A stretch of DNA of 64,000 nucleotides from Bryum argenteum (taxonomy: Eukaryota > Streptophyta > Bryopsida > Bryales > Bryaceae). The position numbers were made by a program, and so were the translations under genes. The stretch spans positions 21,945,001-22,009,000 of the forward strand of contig CM073321.1 of NCBI GenBank assembly GCA_037043015.1. Reading direction: 5' to 3'. This document shows, piece by piece, positions 33,288 through 45,000 of this stretch (position 1 is its first letter; each line of letters opens with the position of its first letter). The notes under the pieces are model-generated. The model ran no database searches. It saw only the letters and a list, made by a program, of their open reading frames with translations, and had not been told where the DNA came from.

Positions 33288-34680
33288 TTGACCAGGTCAA
33301 CCCAGCAGTCAACCAGAAACACCACACGCCGGGCAACATCCTCACAGTCGACCGTTAACACTGGACGCACTCCTAGCGTTCCGCCCGAAGTTCATCGACC
33401 AACTACGGAATTTCCTTACCATTCACCTATCCCACCTCACACCAAGCTCGAGCGCATCGCCGTTTCAGCAACCTCCTTCCGAAATCCTCAACTTGGATGC
33501 AGCTCGCCCAAGCACGCGATCCATACCCTGGCACGTCAACATCGCTCGAATGCAGCCGGAGTGGACCTCCTACCTGTACGCATGGCCACTCAACCCTCTA
33601 ACCTTGTTCGAGTATCCAGAGTTATTCCTAAAACCGAACCTTCTATGTTATATACTCAACTTGCACTAGAGGGCCTAGCTGCTAGATACCTTCCCCAAGT
33701 TACCTGTCGGATCTGTGGTCAATACGGCCATGATCCTCTCCCATGCCCCTATCAACCACAGCCTTATCGAATACCAACCATCGCGCCAATTCACGCACCC
33801 ACGTATGATGCGGGACTAGCAGCTCCTCTTCCTACCCGACTCATGGCCCGAAAGCCCGTCACGATGCCCACTTACAAAGAAGGTACGTGCGCTCTTACAC
33901 AAGTCCATCGATTCCTCGATGCGGTCACTTTGAACGGAGAAACCAAACCAGCCATCTAGATCGCATTGTTTGGCAATTCTCTAGTCGATAACGCTAACTA
34001 TAACTGGTTTGCAACTCAAACCTCGACCTATCCATTTCAAACACTACCTCAACTCCTCGATGCCTTTAAAAATCAATACCAGGACATTGCCAACGACGAT
34101 CAAACCTACTTACGCTTTTGTGAACTGAAACAAGAACCCAACGAATCCGTCGATGATTATTACCGAAAAATGATGAAATTAGCTAGTCAATTTTCTAGCA
34201 TCCCAATTGACACCTTTCTCCTCAGCAATTTCCGAGCTGTTCTGTTGAATTATCTCTAGGCTGCTACGGTCAGACTTCCGCGGAGCACGTTGGCCGAAGC
34301 CAAACGATCAGCCAAGACATCAGGGAGTGGTCTCCCTAAGGTCACCACACCTCAAGTCGACTCCGGGTCGACCGCTCGACGGTTCATTTGCCCTCGTTGC
34401 AATAAATATGGCCATGGCGACAAGCACTGTTGGCTCAATCTTGACAGTGCCCTAAGAAAGCAACGCGCGGCCGCATTCACACCAACGGTCCCGGTCATGG
34501 CACCCTCATCAGAGTCATTGACCCCTTCACACAACCGCCCACGACGGAGCGATCATCCACCCAAACGGGTATTCCTATGTGCGTTGTGTCAATCTTTAGA
34601 GCATCCAACACACTATTGACCTATATTACAAGACCCCAAGTTACGCCGACTGGTAGATTTACATGAACAAGAGAAAAAGT
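33288..34680 (+). pseudogene. Gag of element 2
   Basis: Core segments: YKEGTCALTQVHRFLDAVTL (33875), LLDAFKNQYQDIANDD (34050), ESVDDYYRKMMKLASQFSS (34145) and FLLSNFRAVLLNYL (34215). A CCHC knuckle CPRCNKYGHGDKHCW (34390) and a second Cys pair CALCQSLEHPTHY (34570) follow. TAG codons break the frame at 33957, at 34257 and after ALFG-type joints; the pieces otherwise stay nearly collinear. Confidence 0.7.
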
Positions 34681-34805
34681 AAAGCAAGAGCTCGGTTGTT
34701 ATCACCGAACTACTTAATGCAACTATTGGCATCGACACTGTTGCCGCAATAACACGCAGCCAGTCCAAACCGGCAGCAACACCAACTACCACAACGCCAG
34801 CAACA

Positions 34806-35640
34806 ATGGATTGGACCAAGCAGAAGAAGCTACGGGATATAATAATCAACAAGGGCCACAAACTCCAGGACCTGCATCCAGTCGAATCGACGGCCGCAAA
34901 TTGGTCGACCGGACGCCTTCCCACATTCAACTGGGACAAAGACGCTATGCGCCAACAACCACTTTCACCTCGAGCAACCAACATCACCCCACCCAGCCAG
35001 AACGACACCAAACCATCCCACCAGCTCGTGCTCGACCAACTCCATGACTACAAGCTCCAAGTCTTGCTTCGGGACCTTCTTCACCTATCTCTAATACTAA
35101 CCTCGTTTGTGCGTAGTCGACTTTGCTCCGCTCCAAAAGCACCCCTCTCTCTCCCTGATACCGCTACCATTGCATCTACGACCGTCATCGACAAACACAT
35201 GCTCGTCATCACAGTATACATCGGCAAAAACAACGTCGACGATGTCCTCACTGATGGCGGCTCCGTCGTCAATGTGATTACCGTGGACGAACGTCGCCGT
35301 CTAGGTTTAGCAAAACCCGCCCTTGTGCCTTTCAATTTAAAGATGGCCAATGGCACCATTGCAAAGCCCCGAGGCTTGATACGAGATGTGAAAACCAACA
35401 TTCATAGCATCCGTACATAGTCACCCTTATCGTCATCGACTGCTCGGCTGTCAAGTCGAATTATCGCATGCTATTGGGGCAACCTTGGCTCCAACACGCC
35501 AAAGTGGTCCATGATTGGAGCAAAAATGTGGTCTAGATCATGGGCAATAGCATGGTTAAAACGGTCAAAATTAATCACCAGTTGGAATTTGAGGCGATCA
35601 CATCGCATGTAATAATTTGTTGTAATTATGCAAACGGGAT
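34806..35640 (+). pseudogene. Protease of element 2
   Basis: Retropepsin-like DDVLTDGGSVVNVITVDERRRLGL (35240-35310) with the catalytic Asp in the D-G-G form used by this family. Then FNLKMANGTIAKPRGLIRDVK (35330) and, out of frame, a decayed LLGQPWL-type flap region near 35470. Confidence 0.65.
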
Positions 35641-35803
35641 CACCGATGACAAGGAGGCAACGCTCATGGCATCAGACCCCACGCATCATCTACTCAGAAC
35701 ACTCGATTGAGATCACCTCAACAATCCCTAGGCAACCTCATTAACACCGACTCTGGACTGTGTCAGCTCACCTAACTCAGCCCACCTCAACATTCTCCAC
35801 ACA

Positions 35804-36596
35804 TTGGGCACCATTGCTGTTGACAAAACGCCCATTCAAGCCAAGCTTTTATTCATGGATACCGCCCATTGGAACCACAACGACAAAGATCGGCTTTGTC
35901 TCTTAAATGTCGGTACTCCACCTGACCCAAATTTTTTGAAAATCAATGCAAATTTTATCCTCGAACTGCTGACTGCCACAAAATCTTTGTTCCGCGAGTT
36001 TCTCGATGTCTTTGCTTTTTCTTTTTCTCTAAGAGGAATCCCGGAGTACATGGCCACCATCGGATCGACCTCAATCCGAGGATATTTCCGAGTCACCAGG
36101 CCCGCTACTGTATGAATCCGAACTACGTGAAAGCCGTCAAAGCCAACCCCAAACGCCTACACGCCGTGGGATTTATCAAACTCGTCAACCAAGCATCGTG
36201 GCTCTCCCCCATTGTTGTCGTGCCCAAGAAAAATGGAAAGCTTTGGATATGCGACGATTTCCGCCGCCTCAACACAGCTAAAAAAAAGGACCCCTACCCT
36301 CTTCCCTTCACAGATGAGGTTCAAGATACCGTCATTGGCTATGATGCATACTCATTTATCGATTGTTTTTCAGGATATCACCAAGTCCGCATCTAGAAGG
36401 ATGATCGACCCAAAACTGCATTCATCACCAAGTGGGGAGCGTACGTCTGGGTCGTGATGGCGTTTGGCCTGAAGAACGCGCCCCCGACATACCAACACAT
36501 CGTGAACCAGACCATCAAGGAATACCTGGGCGACTTCATGAAACTCTTCCTCGATGATTTTAGTGTTTACAGCGTTATCGACTCTCACCTACCCAA
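35804..36596 (+). pseudogene. Reverse transcriptase of element 2, cut short
   Basis: FLKINANFI (35935) and an FREFLDVFAFSF stretch lead into RT: MNPNYVKAVKANPKRL, ASWLSPIVVVPKKNGKLWIC (36190), DPYPLPFTDEV, YSFIDCFSGYHQVRI then TAG (36394), AFGLKNAPPTYQ and FMKLFLDDFSVYS (36535). The catalytic Asp pair is present. Coding homology stops just past it, where TGTCATGGACATACA begins at 36597. Confidence 0.75.
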
Positions 36597-36915
36597 TGTC
36601 ATGGACATACATTAGAAACTTTTAGAACATTCCTTGAACAGATGTCTTAGACATACATTAGAAACTTTTAGAATGATAAGCGTCTCGGAGCGTCCTAATT
36701 AGTAGGAACTCGCTTGAGAAGCTTCCTATCTAGTAGTATATAGGAATTGAGGCTGAAGGGTTCTTCAGTCTCAACAATACATTCCTTGGAGTTCTAACTC
36801 ACCTTTCTTGGTGTTGTTCGTATTCTTGTTCTGTTGATTCAAGTTCTTTTCAGTTTCTGTTCTCAATATCCTTGTGTCTTTCCGCGTCCTTGATAGGTTG
36901 TCGAGACTGTACACA
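36597..36915 (+). repeat. 5' LTR of a chromovirus-like gypsy element
   Basis: Starts TGTCATGGACATACATTAG and ends near ...TGTACACA. Contains a diverged internal duplication (36597-36640 and 36643-36686) and a TATATA at about 36737 followed by a transcribed-looking stretch. The PBS-like sequence follows directly. No 3' partner is seen in the window. Confidence 0.65.
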
Positions 36916-36918
36916 TCC

Positions 36919-36932
36919 TTGATATTAGAGCT
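36919..36932 (+). other. Primer binding site, initiator-Met tRNA type
   Basis: TTGATATTAGAGC compared with the usual TGGTATCAGAGC: three differences, two of the C-to-T or G-to-A kind. Its place directly after the LTR supports it. Confidence 0.55.
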
Positions 36933-37174
36933 AGTTCCGTCTTGTTGGAGTGTAGATTATCCCCTATTTAAAGACATACTAGCGCGTTAGAGGTTTCGGA
37001 TTACCCGCCTCTAAACTAATATATCGCAGATTACAATATTGGAGTCTTGTCCTTCTTGGAGAGAGTGGATTTCCCCTCTTCTTTAAGTCTTGAAGCGTTT
37101 TAGAGGTTGTGGAGTACCCTCCTCTAAACCAATATTTTCTTCTATAGACTCATCTTTTTCTTCTCCTACTTAGT

Positions 37175-38157
37175 ATGGCTGGAGGTCAAGACATCCATAT
37201 GGCTGAAAATTCAGAGTCCAAATTAGACGCCATCATGAAGGTTCTAGCTTTGTTGTCTCAGAGAACTGCGGAGATAGAAGGGGTCATGGCAAGACTACAC
37301 AAGGATGGAGCACCCGGAATAGCACAACTCAGGACTCATTAGCACCAAGCTTTGGCACTTGAAGAAGCACCTTTGCCTCTAGTTCAACAAGAACCATTGG
37401 TTCAACCACGAAAGGAACTCCGGGTCAGCCTTCCGGAAAAATTCGATGGTATGCGTTTCGTCAACCAAATTAGGTTGATAACAATTCTACAGCCCAAACG
37501 CTACCCGACGGAGGAGTCACATGTTGGATTGGTCAAGACTCTGCTCACGAGACAAGCATTATTGTGGTTTTCTCCTTTATTCGAGAAACGATCACCAATT
37601 CTAAGCAACTTTGAGACTTTCTTAGAGGCATTTGCGGGAGCATTTGGCGAACATGACAAAGCTCAATGGGCCACAACAAAGATTTGGTCGCTACAACAAG
37701 GTACACGCTCTGCATCGACCTATGCATGAGATTCCGGCAATTGGCCTGCGACATCAATTGGGGAAAAGAAGCATTGATGAGCCAATTTTACTACGTTTTG
37801 AGGGACAATGAGAAGGACTTGTTATTATCCCTTCCTGATCTACAAACACTTAACGAGGCTATTAGTCAAGCTGTGAAGTGTGATGACCGCTTTTTCGAGC
37901 GTTGCCAAATTCAACGCCCAATACAATACACAACTCGTCATAGAGCAACTATGCCATCAGGCGGTCTAAATTCACAATTGGAGGCCAAAGACATGCAAAT
38001 TGATGTTGTACGTGTAAAGTCTCTCACTCCAGAAGAAAAGAAACGGCGTATGGAAGAAGGATTATGTTTGTACCGCGGTGAAGAAGGCCATAAGGCTGCG
38101 AACCGTCCTAAGAAGCCAAACAGACACATTGACAAGACCAGAAGCTTTGTGATTTAG
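37175..38157 (+). pseudogene. Gag of the chromovirus-like element
   Basis: ATG 37175 (MAGGQDIH), one TAG at 37340, open to 37729, then a one-base shift into 37666-38157. Core features: LRVSLPEKFDGMRF, LLTRQALLWFSPLFEK, FLEAFAGAFGEHDK, FRQLACDINWGKEALMSQFY (typical of chromovirus and fungal-type gag). The zinc knuckle reads CLYRGEEGHKAANRPKK: two of its Cys are Arg, so it could not bind zinc normally. Confidence 0.75.
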
Positions 38158-38189
38158 GAAAACGAAGGTGCCCAGCCACAGTAGGGACC

Positions 38190-38640
38190 GTGCGGCTGGA
38201 TAATTTGATACCTCAACAACAATTAGGTTCCTCCTTTTCTGCCAAACCTGCCCGTTGTTTTACAATTCCTTTGTCTTTAGGCCCTAAAAAACTAAAAACC
38301 TTAGCATTAGTAGATTCAGGAGCATCTGCTTGTTTCTTAGATGAGGAATTTGTCAAACATAATAAGATTCCTCTAGTACAAAAATCCAAACCAGTACATG
38401 TAGAAGTAATAGATGAACGACCTCTATTATCCGGAAGTGTTATCTATGAGTCAGAACCTATGGAAGTAACCTTTGAAGACCGTAGTGGCTATTTTATTTT
38501 CAACATTATCAGAACCCCATTGAACCTTGTTGTTCTTGGCCTTTCTTAGTTAGAAGAACATAACCCCTTTATAGATTGGAGATTGCGGAGGATAACATTC
38601 CCTAGAGTATACCCCAAAAATAAGCTTGATAAAAGACCTT
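38190..38640 (+). pseudogene. Protease of the chromovirus-like element
   Basis: LALVDSGASACFLDEEFVKH (38305-38360) has the classical D-S-G catalytic motif, unlike the D-G-G of the Tat-like elements here. The frame stops at TAG in VLGLS*LEEHNPFIDW, where the family has a Trp (TGG). Confidence 0.75.
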
Positions 38641-39560
38641 GAGTCAGAAAACCCCTGTTTATTGGAGCAACAGCCTTTGCAAGGACATCTAGGGAAGGCA
38701 CACCATTTGTTATTTACACGGCCCAAACTAGCACAGAGACAATTTCAACAACAAGCATACCGGAGCAATACAAGGATTTCCAAGACGTATTTCAAAAGAA
38801 AAACGATGACATGCTTCCAGAGTACCGGCCATACGATTGCGCCATTGATTTACAGGAAGGAGCACAACCACCGTTTGGCCCAATCTACAATCTGTCGGGA
38901 ACAGAGTTGGCGGAGTTGCGGAAGTACATCGACGAGAATCTGGCCAAGAATTTCATTCGTTATTTTAAGTCGCCGGCTAGAGCACCAATCTTATTTGTGA
39001 AGAAGAAGGATGGATCGTTGCGGATGTGCGTTGATTATCGAGGCCTCAAAAAGGTGACTAAGAAGAATCGTTATCCGTTACCGTTGATCTCCGGTCTATT
39101 AGAACAACTTGGACATGCAAGGATCTTCACATAAATTGATTTTAAGAGGTGCTTACAAGCTTGTACGTATCAAGCAAGGAGACAACTGGAAGACACCTTT
39201 CCTTACAAGGTATGATCATTTTGAGTTCAATGTCATGCGTTTTGGCCTTACCAATGCTTCTGCCGTCTTCCAACAAATGATGAATGACATCTTTCTGGAG
39301 CACCTTGACGACTTCATCTTCATTTACTTAGATGACATTCTTATATTCCATGCCCATTCTTATGGATGGGAAGCTCCATCCTGCAAGTTTTCTGCTGCCA
39401 AGATTAACTATGAGATCCATGATAAAGAACTCCTTGCAATAGTGGATTCTTTTGAAGAGTAGTGTCATTTCCTCGAAGGACCTGCACATCTTGTGACCGT
39501 ATATACGGAATACTTCATGACGACTCGAGTTCTAAATCAGCGTCAAGCTCGATAGAATAT
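38640..39560 (+). pseudogene. RT and RNase H remnants of the chromovirus-like element
   Basis: [20 protein letters not shown] (38813), [20 protein letters not shown] (38980), [22 protein letters not shown] then TAA and a frame change. [18 protein letters not shown] (39150), [20 protein letters not shown] and the catalytic [10 protein letters not shown] (39320) follow. RT then jumps straight to an RNase H piece [20 protein letters not shown] (39390), so the thumb and part of RNase H are deleted. The TAG after FEE sits where relatives have Trp. Confidence 0.78.
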
Positions 39561-40150
39561 GTCGCTTTCCAAATTTAACTTCGTTATTACTTATCGACCT
39601 GGAAAGCAACAAGGATTATCTGATATATTATTGAGGAGATCATATCTTGCGCTAAAGGTTGGAGATGCAGTTTTCGACCAACAGTGTGCAACATTGTTGA
39701 AGCCAGAACAATTTAGAATTTGCGCTGCTCCTGTGCCAATTGATGCCGATTTTCTCAACCAAGTACGTGTTGCAACTCTTGAAGATGTTGTGGCCGTTGA
39801 TATCAAGCAACGAATTGACAATGACATAATCAATGTGGAAGAAAATCCCTGATACTTTGAAAAGCGGCTGTACATTCCGAAGGGGCCAACACGGCTCCAA
39901 GTTCTTCAATCTCACCATGACTTTCCAGCTGCGGGACATTTGTGGTTCAATAAGACTTTGGAACTTATCTCTTGGGATTTTTGGTGGCCTCAAATGGGGA
40001 AGGATGTAAAGGACTGTGTCATTTCTTGTGACATTTGTTTGAAATCCAGGAATCCTTGGCATCGCCCTAATAGACTTGTATAGCCATTGCCTATTCCGCG
40101 TTGACTATGGTCTTCGGTTTTTATGGACTTCATTACAGACCTACCGCCAT
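39560..40150 (+). pseudogene. Integrase N-terminal part of the chromovirus-like element, truncated
   Basis: KFNFVITYRPGKQQGLSDIL (RNase H end), then the zinc module: H in SHHDF and AAGH (39915-39940), then CVISCDICLKSR (40018). After two stops, SVFMDFITDLPPS (40115) is the start of the catalytic core with its first Asp. Homology ends at about 40150, so the rest of integrase, any chromodomain and the 3' LTR are missing. Confidence 0.72.
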
Positions 40151-40159
40151 CAGGTTCAT

Positions 40160-40570
40160 TTCAAGATAAGTCAAGAATCTAGGGCAAGACCTGTTTTGAA
40201 TCTAAGACAGTTTTAGGGCTAGGCTGGGACGAGTTTGTGATCCAAGGAAGGGCCAGCTTTGAGTCTAGTCCAGTTCCAAGTCTAGACTAGGACTAGTTTG
40301 GAGTCCAGGCCAGGACGAGTTTGTGATCTAAGGCAGGACGAGCTTTGAGTCTAGTCCAATTCCAAGTCTAGACCATAAACTGTTTGGGGACCAAGCCAAG
40401 ACCAGTTTTGAGACCATGCCAGGACTAGTTTTGGGACCAGGCCGGGACCAATTTGAGGTCCAGGCCAGAACCATTTTGGAGTCTTAGGTAGGATCATCGT
40501 TGTGTCTAGGACAATTTCCGGTTTAGTTTAGAACCAGTTTGGGGTCCAGTCTAGGGGCCAGTTGGAGGTC
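40160..40570 (+). repeat. Minisatellite of CCAGGCCAGGAC / TTTTGAGTC units
   Basis: About 15 diverged units of some 25-30 bp, such as GGACCAGGCCGGGACCAATT and TTTGAGTCTAGTCCA. It sits just upstream of the PBS-like site of element 3 and may be part of its LTR. Confidence 0.65.
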
Positions 40571-40639
40571 AGTAGATATTGTAATTGAAGGAGTAGGAAA
40601 AATACTTTTTTTACATTAGCGACCATGCTTAAGATTGAA

Positions 40640-41400
40640 CCATGTGGCTCTTCCTACTCACGCCAAAACACTACAACAGTGACTGTGTTGGAGCGGTGCT
40701 AGGCACAGTGACCATATTGGGAGCGGCCGGGAGGACTTTTGAAATTGGAAATCTGTCTATTAAGTTTCAGCAGTCGGAGACCACGAAGTTGATTCTAGAC
40801 GAGGCGGCCTACTCGAAGAGCCGAAGACAGCTCTGCAACAAAAAGGGGCTGGTTGCCTATTTCTTTGGTAAGCTTTCATCTCTCACTCATTAATTTTGGA
40901 TATCATGCTAAGCAGTAGTAGAAAAAGTTAAAAGGAATACAAGGAAAGAACAAAAAATAAAAATACAAATTTTAAAGTTGGAAGAATTAGGGCTGAAAAC
41001 ACCAATGAACTAACCACCAATTCTAATAGTAAAAACTAGGGAAGCATAGGAATGCACCTAGAGACACTTGTAAGACTGAATTGCACTAGAATCTTGCAAA
41101 ACTCCTAGACTAAAAAAAACCTTAAAAACCTAATGGAAATACAAATCTAAGTAGAAGCAATAGCTACTGACGTACACAACAAGGACCAGATTGGGGTGGC
41201 AGAGGGATGTACTGGCTAGGAAGCAGGAGTTTGAAGGACTAGCACGCAGGGGAGTAGAGGAGAACTGCAAGAAGACTTCATAGCACCTACCCTGAAAATC
41301 ACCTGGTCGGGCAGACTCGACTTACTGGAAAAGTCATCAAGACCAGACTACCATCACTAGAGAGTTCATCAAAAAAGAAGCAGTGTCTACATAACTATCC
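40640..41400 (+). other. Untranslated leader of element 3
   Basis: Resembles the 15060-15640 leader of element 1 in short blocks (AACCATGTGGCTCT, CAGCTCTGCAA, ACCTGG then GGGCAGACT, GACTTACTGGAA). Coding is not supported. Confidence 0.5.
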
Positions 41401-41401
41401 T

Positions 41402-43760
41402 ATGATGAATAGAGGCTACCAAGAAGGCGGCAAGGAGGACATAGCTAGGACACAAGCAGAAGAGAGGCTGGCGAGATTTGAGCCAAGAAAGCAGAGGGCA
41501 GCAATCGAAACAAGAAAGAACATGCAAGGGAAAATTGGCTTGGAGCTGAGCATTGCCAAAGGAAGCATAAGGGACCTAATCGATGTGGATCTGGTGGGAG
41601 AAAACTCCAGCTAGGACACGGTGATAGGAGTAAGCAGGAAGACAACATCAGGAAGACTAAATCCTGGACCTAGTTTCAAGAACTGGAACAAGGAAGAGGA
41701 GATTAGGAGATATGATGCTCCGGTCCTCACGCGAAGGACCAATACAAGAGAACTACCGGGACTAGGAACTGAAAATGCGCAACAATTCTGGCATCCTAAT
41801 GTAGGACCGGTGAGTTCAGCCAATAGACACCAGGAGGTATAGAGGCGGTAGTAGACCACATACACCAATTCCTGAAAGCCAGAACCCTGGAGAATTGGCA
41901 GGGTTGATCGAAACATTGAAGAAGAAGTTGGACCAGATCAGAGCAGAAGATAAGGCATCTGGAGCAGCATTTTAGCTTCCGAAAATATCACAGCTGAGCT
42001 ACCTATTGCAAAGAGGCAAATGGTGCACTTTGCACAAGACAAGCTTCAGGAAGCAGTAACAGATGAAGATGAAGTATACAGTAGACAGGTGGAGGAATTC
42101 AAAGCCAGAGAGAAGGAGAAGAGACAAGCTGGAAAAATAGAGAAGAATCGAGCAAGTCAGGACGGACCAGTACACTAGACAAATGAAAGAGTTGGAGCAA
42201 ACAACCCAATTTAAGTATTGGCAGGAGGCCCAAAGAAGGGAAGAGGAGAAGAAGGAAGCAGATAGACTAGAAGCCATGCAGCAGGAGACTCTATGCTAGG
42301 AAGCCCTACGCTTGTGGCAGGAGGCTCAGAGACTAGAGGAGCAACAAAGGCAGACTGAAAGGCTAAAAGCTCACCAAGATGCTAGCATACGTTGCTGGCA
42401 AGAAGTGTTGCGAAAACAAGAAGCCAAACAAGGGCCTCAACAAAAGGCTTCCCAGTGGATTTGGTCTGGACCACCGGAAATACAAGATTGGAGATTTCCC
42501 AAAGGAGTGGTGGAGAAGGAATGGGAGTCCCAATACCCCCTGCCGCTGTTCTAAAGGGGACAGAAGGTAGCCATGTTCATACTCAAAGGTTACATACTGG
42601 TCCGTTGGGGGAAGGAGGAAACCCAATGATGTATTAAGATCACTTAACTGGTGATGAATATTTAGTAGCAGCATCGAAGCCAGTGCACCGGCCAGGTGAG
42701 GGAGTAGCAGCTCCATTAGCTGGTAGTGGGCTTTATAGGCCTGGGATGTCACTAGACACCGGGACAGGACTACACATACGAACAATACCACCGGTGTTTG
42801 CTTCTGGTGTACCACCAGGGGTGGGACCCACCGCACTACCAAAAGCGGAATCCAGCGTACTACCAGTGGTAGAGTCCGCCGTACCATATATGGTAGGGTC
42901 CACTTTATAACTAGGGGTGGAGTCCGTCGTACCAACAGCTCTGGGACCGGCCATACCACTACTATTAGGATCTGGTAACCGATCAACATTGGGCCGAGAA
43001 GTATTACCAGTATTGACAACGCTTGGCATGGCTCAGAGGAAACCTTTGCCATACACAAAGTTTAAGGAGGGACAAATCTTGATGTGCATATTCGGTAGTT
43101 TGAACAAACGTTGTAGCATAATGGAGAAGGAGATGAATAAGTAATTATCAACTTATCAGGTACAACTTTGTTAGACAAAGTAAGAGCCTGGTATGAGAAC
43201 TTCCTGGAGAACCATCTCTACTGTTCTTGGGAAGAGGTGAAGGCAGCTTTTAGAAGAAGGTACCGGGACTAGAACACGGATGAGGCTGTATACAAGGAGC
43301 TGTAGTCGTTCAAGGAGGGAGACAAGGAGAAGGTGCACGATTATTATGATCGGTTTATGACGTTGATCAAGTGTCTACAGTGAGACCCAGAAGAAGGTTT
43401 CAGAATCACCAACTTCCAAGTGGGCTTACTGGAGTACATCAAGATCAGGAGAAGTGTAGCACCAGTACGCAATCTGACAGAACTGGTTGATGCTGCTCTA
43501 AGGTGTAGAGAGAATTGTACTGATTCAAGTGGCAAGCCCACCAAGTTTGAAGTAAGGAGGGAGGAATCAACTAGTAAACCAGTGAACATGGCTAGAAAAG
43601 AGCCAGTACCGGAACCTGCCAGGGTACAATGTGGGTTTCGTAAGAAGTTTGGACATGATGACAAGAACTGTTGGTTCAACCTGACAAACCAAAGGGGACA
43701 AGGGGCCAAGAAGGATGGCGAGGAACTAGTAGGAGTGAATGAAGTGTCAGTATAAAAGTC
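41402..43760 (+). pseudogene. Gag of element 3
   Basis: Leader part from 41402 carries AKGSIRDLIDVDLVGENSS then TAG 41612, where element 1 has Gln (CAG). Charged middle part to about 42560. Core from 43025: RKPLPYTKFKEGQ, LDKVRAWYENFLENHLYCSW, then GDKEKVHDYYDRFMTLIKCL, ITNFQVGLLEYIKIRRSVAP, and the zinc knuckle CGFRKKFGHDDKNCWFNL (43630-43685), with a spacing unlike the usual CX2C. Several stops and frame changes. Confidence 0.75.
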
Positions 43761-43769
43761 AACAACAAT

Positions 43770-45000
43770 TTACGAAAGTAAGTACAACCCGGGGTACTAG
43801 AGACCATCCACTTCAAAACCAAGTACCAGTCAACAGACAGGTTTGGGCAATAAACCAGATATGTGTAATTTTTGCCGCAAAAATGGACAGAGGAGTTGGA
43901 ACTGCCCTCGAAAGGCTCAATGGGAGCAGTTTTTAGCAGACAAAGATGTGAAGGCTAAATAACCAGACCACCATGTGAGCAACGCGGAGATTGAGTTGCT
44001 AGACAACCAGGAGGACTCGGTGGACGTAGCCAATATGACCAGGGCTCAACGTCAAGAGGCTGGATTACCTACAATTTACGAGGAATTTAGCGCACCAAAA
44101 CCTCAGAAGGCCAGAACTAAAGAGGATTGGAAGGAAGAAGAGCGGATCAGAAACCTCATGTATGATACATTAAAAGAAATTGAGCTTCAGGAGGAGGAGG
44201 AAAGAATCGCAGAACAGGCAAGAGAGGCCCTTTAGTCTCAGGTCAATGAGGTCGTTTCAGAAAAGCTGCTGGAAAATGAGTGGGCAGGATTTCCAGATTC
44301 AGAGACTCTACATTATACAATGAACACTGCGGGGTTAGCACCAAGCATACTTCCAGAAAACAGTATTAGACAAGACAAGGAGGAGTATTTTGCGACAGTG
44401 GTGGGCAAACATATATTAGCTAGCCCAATCACATCATCTTTAGATCAACTGCTGCAGATCACACCAAATATAACTGAGTTTGTCGAAGACCATGTGTTTT
44501 CTCAAGTGGGCCAGCACGAGGATTCTTGTTCTGCTCGAACACCAGCAATTAAGTCGATCACTGGTGAAAGAGGTAAGAAAGATTTGATAACCCTAGTCTT
44601 GCTATTGATGTAGACATGGAATTGTCGGTCCTAGCAGTGCAGATTGGCAACGGTGTTCTAGAGAATGTACTTCTAGACGGAGGATCTGGCGTCAATTTCA
44701 TAACTGACGAAGAGCAGAAGCGCTTGGGATTGAAGGACCCGCACACCGCCCCGTTCAGACTGAGAATGGCAAACCAAACTGTGGCCGACCCAAAGTACTT
44801 GATACGCAATGTGAGAATTCACATTCATGATATTCCTTACCTTATTACTTTGACTATGATAAAAAATAAGGAAGTTAATGCAGCCTATAACATATTGTTA
44901 GGTCGTCCTTGGTTTATTGATGCTAAAGTTAATCATGATTGGGGCAACAATATAGTCACTAGTCGGGGCAATGGGACGGTCAAACAGTATCGGTAAGTCA
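43770..45000 (+). pseudogene. Zinc knuckle and protease of element 3
   Basis: A second Cys-rich piece near 43860-43910 (MCNFCRKNGQRSWNCP-like, one frame change). Then a charged spacer 43975-44610 matching element 1 in order (EIELLDNQEDSVDVANMTRA). The protease has NVLLDGGSGVNFITDEEQKR (44650-44710) and LLGRPWFIDAKVNHDWGNN (44895-44950). Confidence 0.75.

Larger units (their letters stand above)
33120..36596 (+). mobile_element. Truncated Tat-like gypsy element (element 2)
   Basis: Gag, protease and half of the RT in the order of element 1 but more decayed, with no LTR recognised on the left. It stops inside the RT at 36596, where a chromovirus LTR begins. AT content and codon use differ from element 1 (more C-rich third positions), so it is a different subfamily. 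Confidence 0.75.

Noticed and set aside
42363..43058. 231-codon open frame on the minus strand in element 3
   Set aside because: Antisense of the gag region; no domain and no support beyond length.
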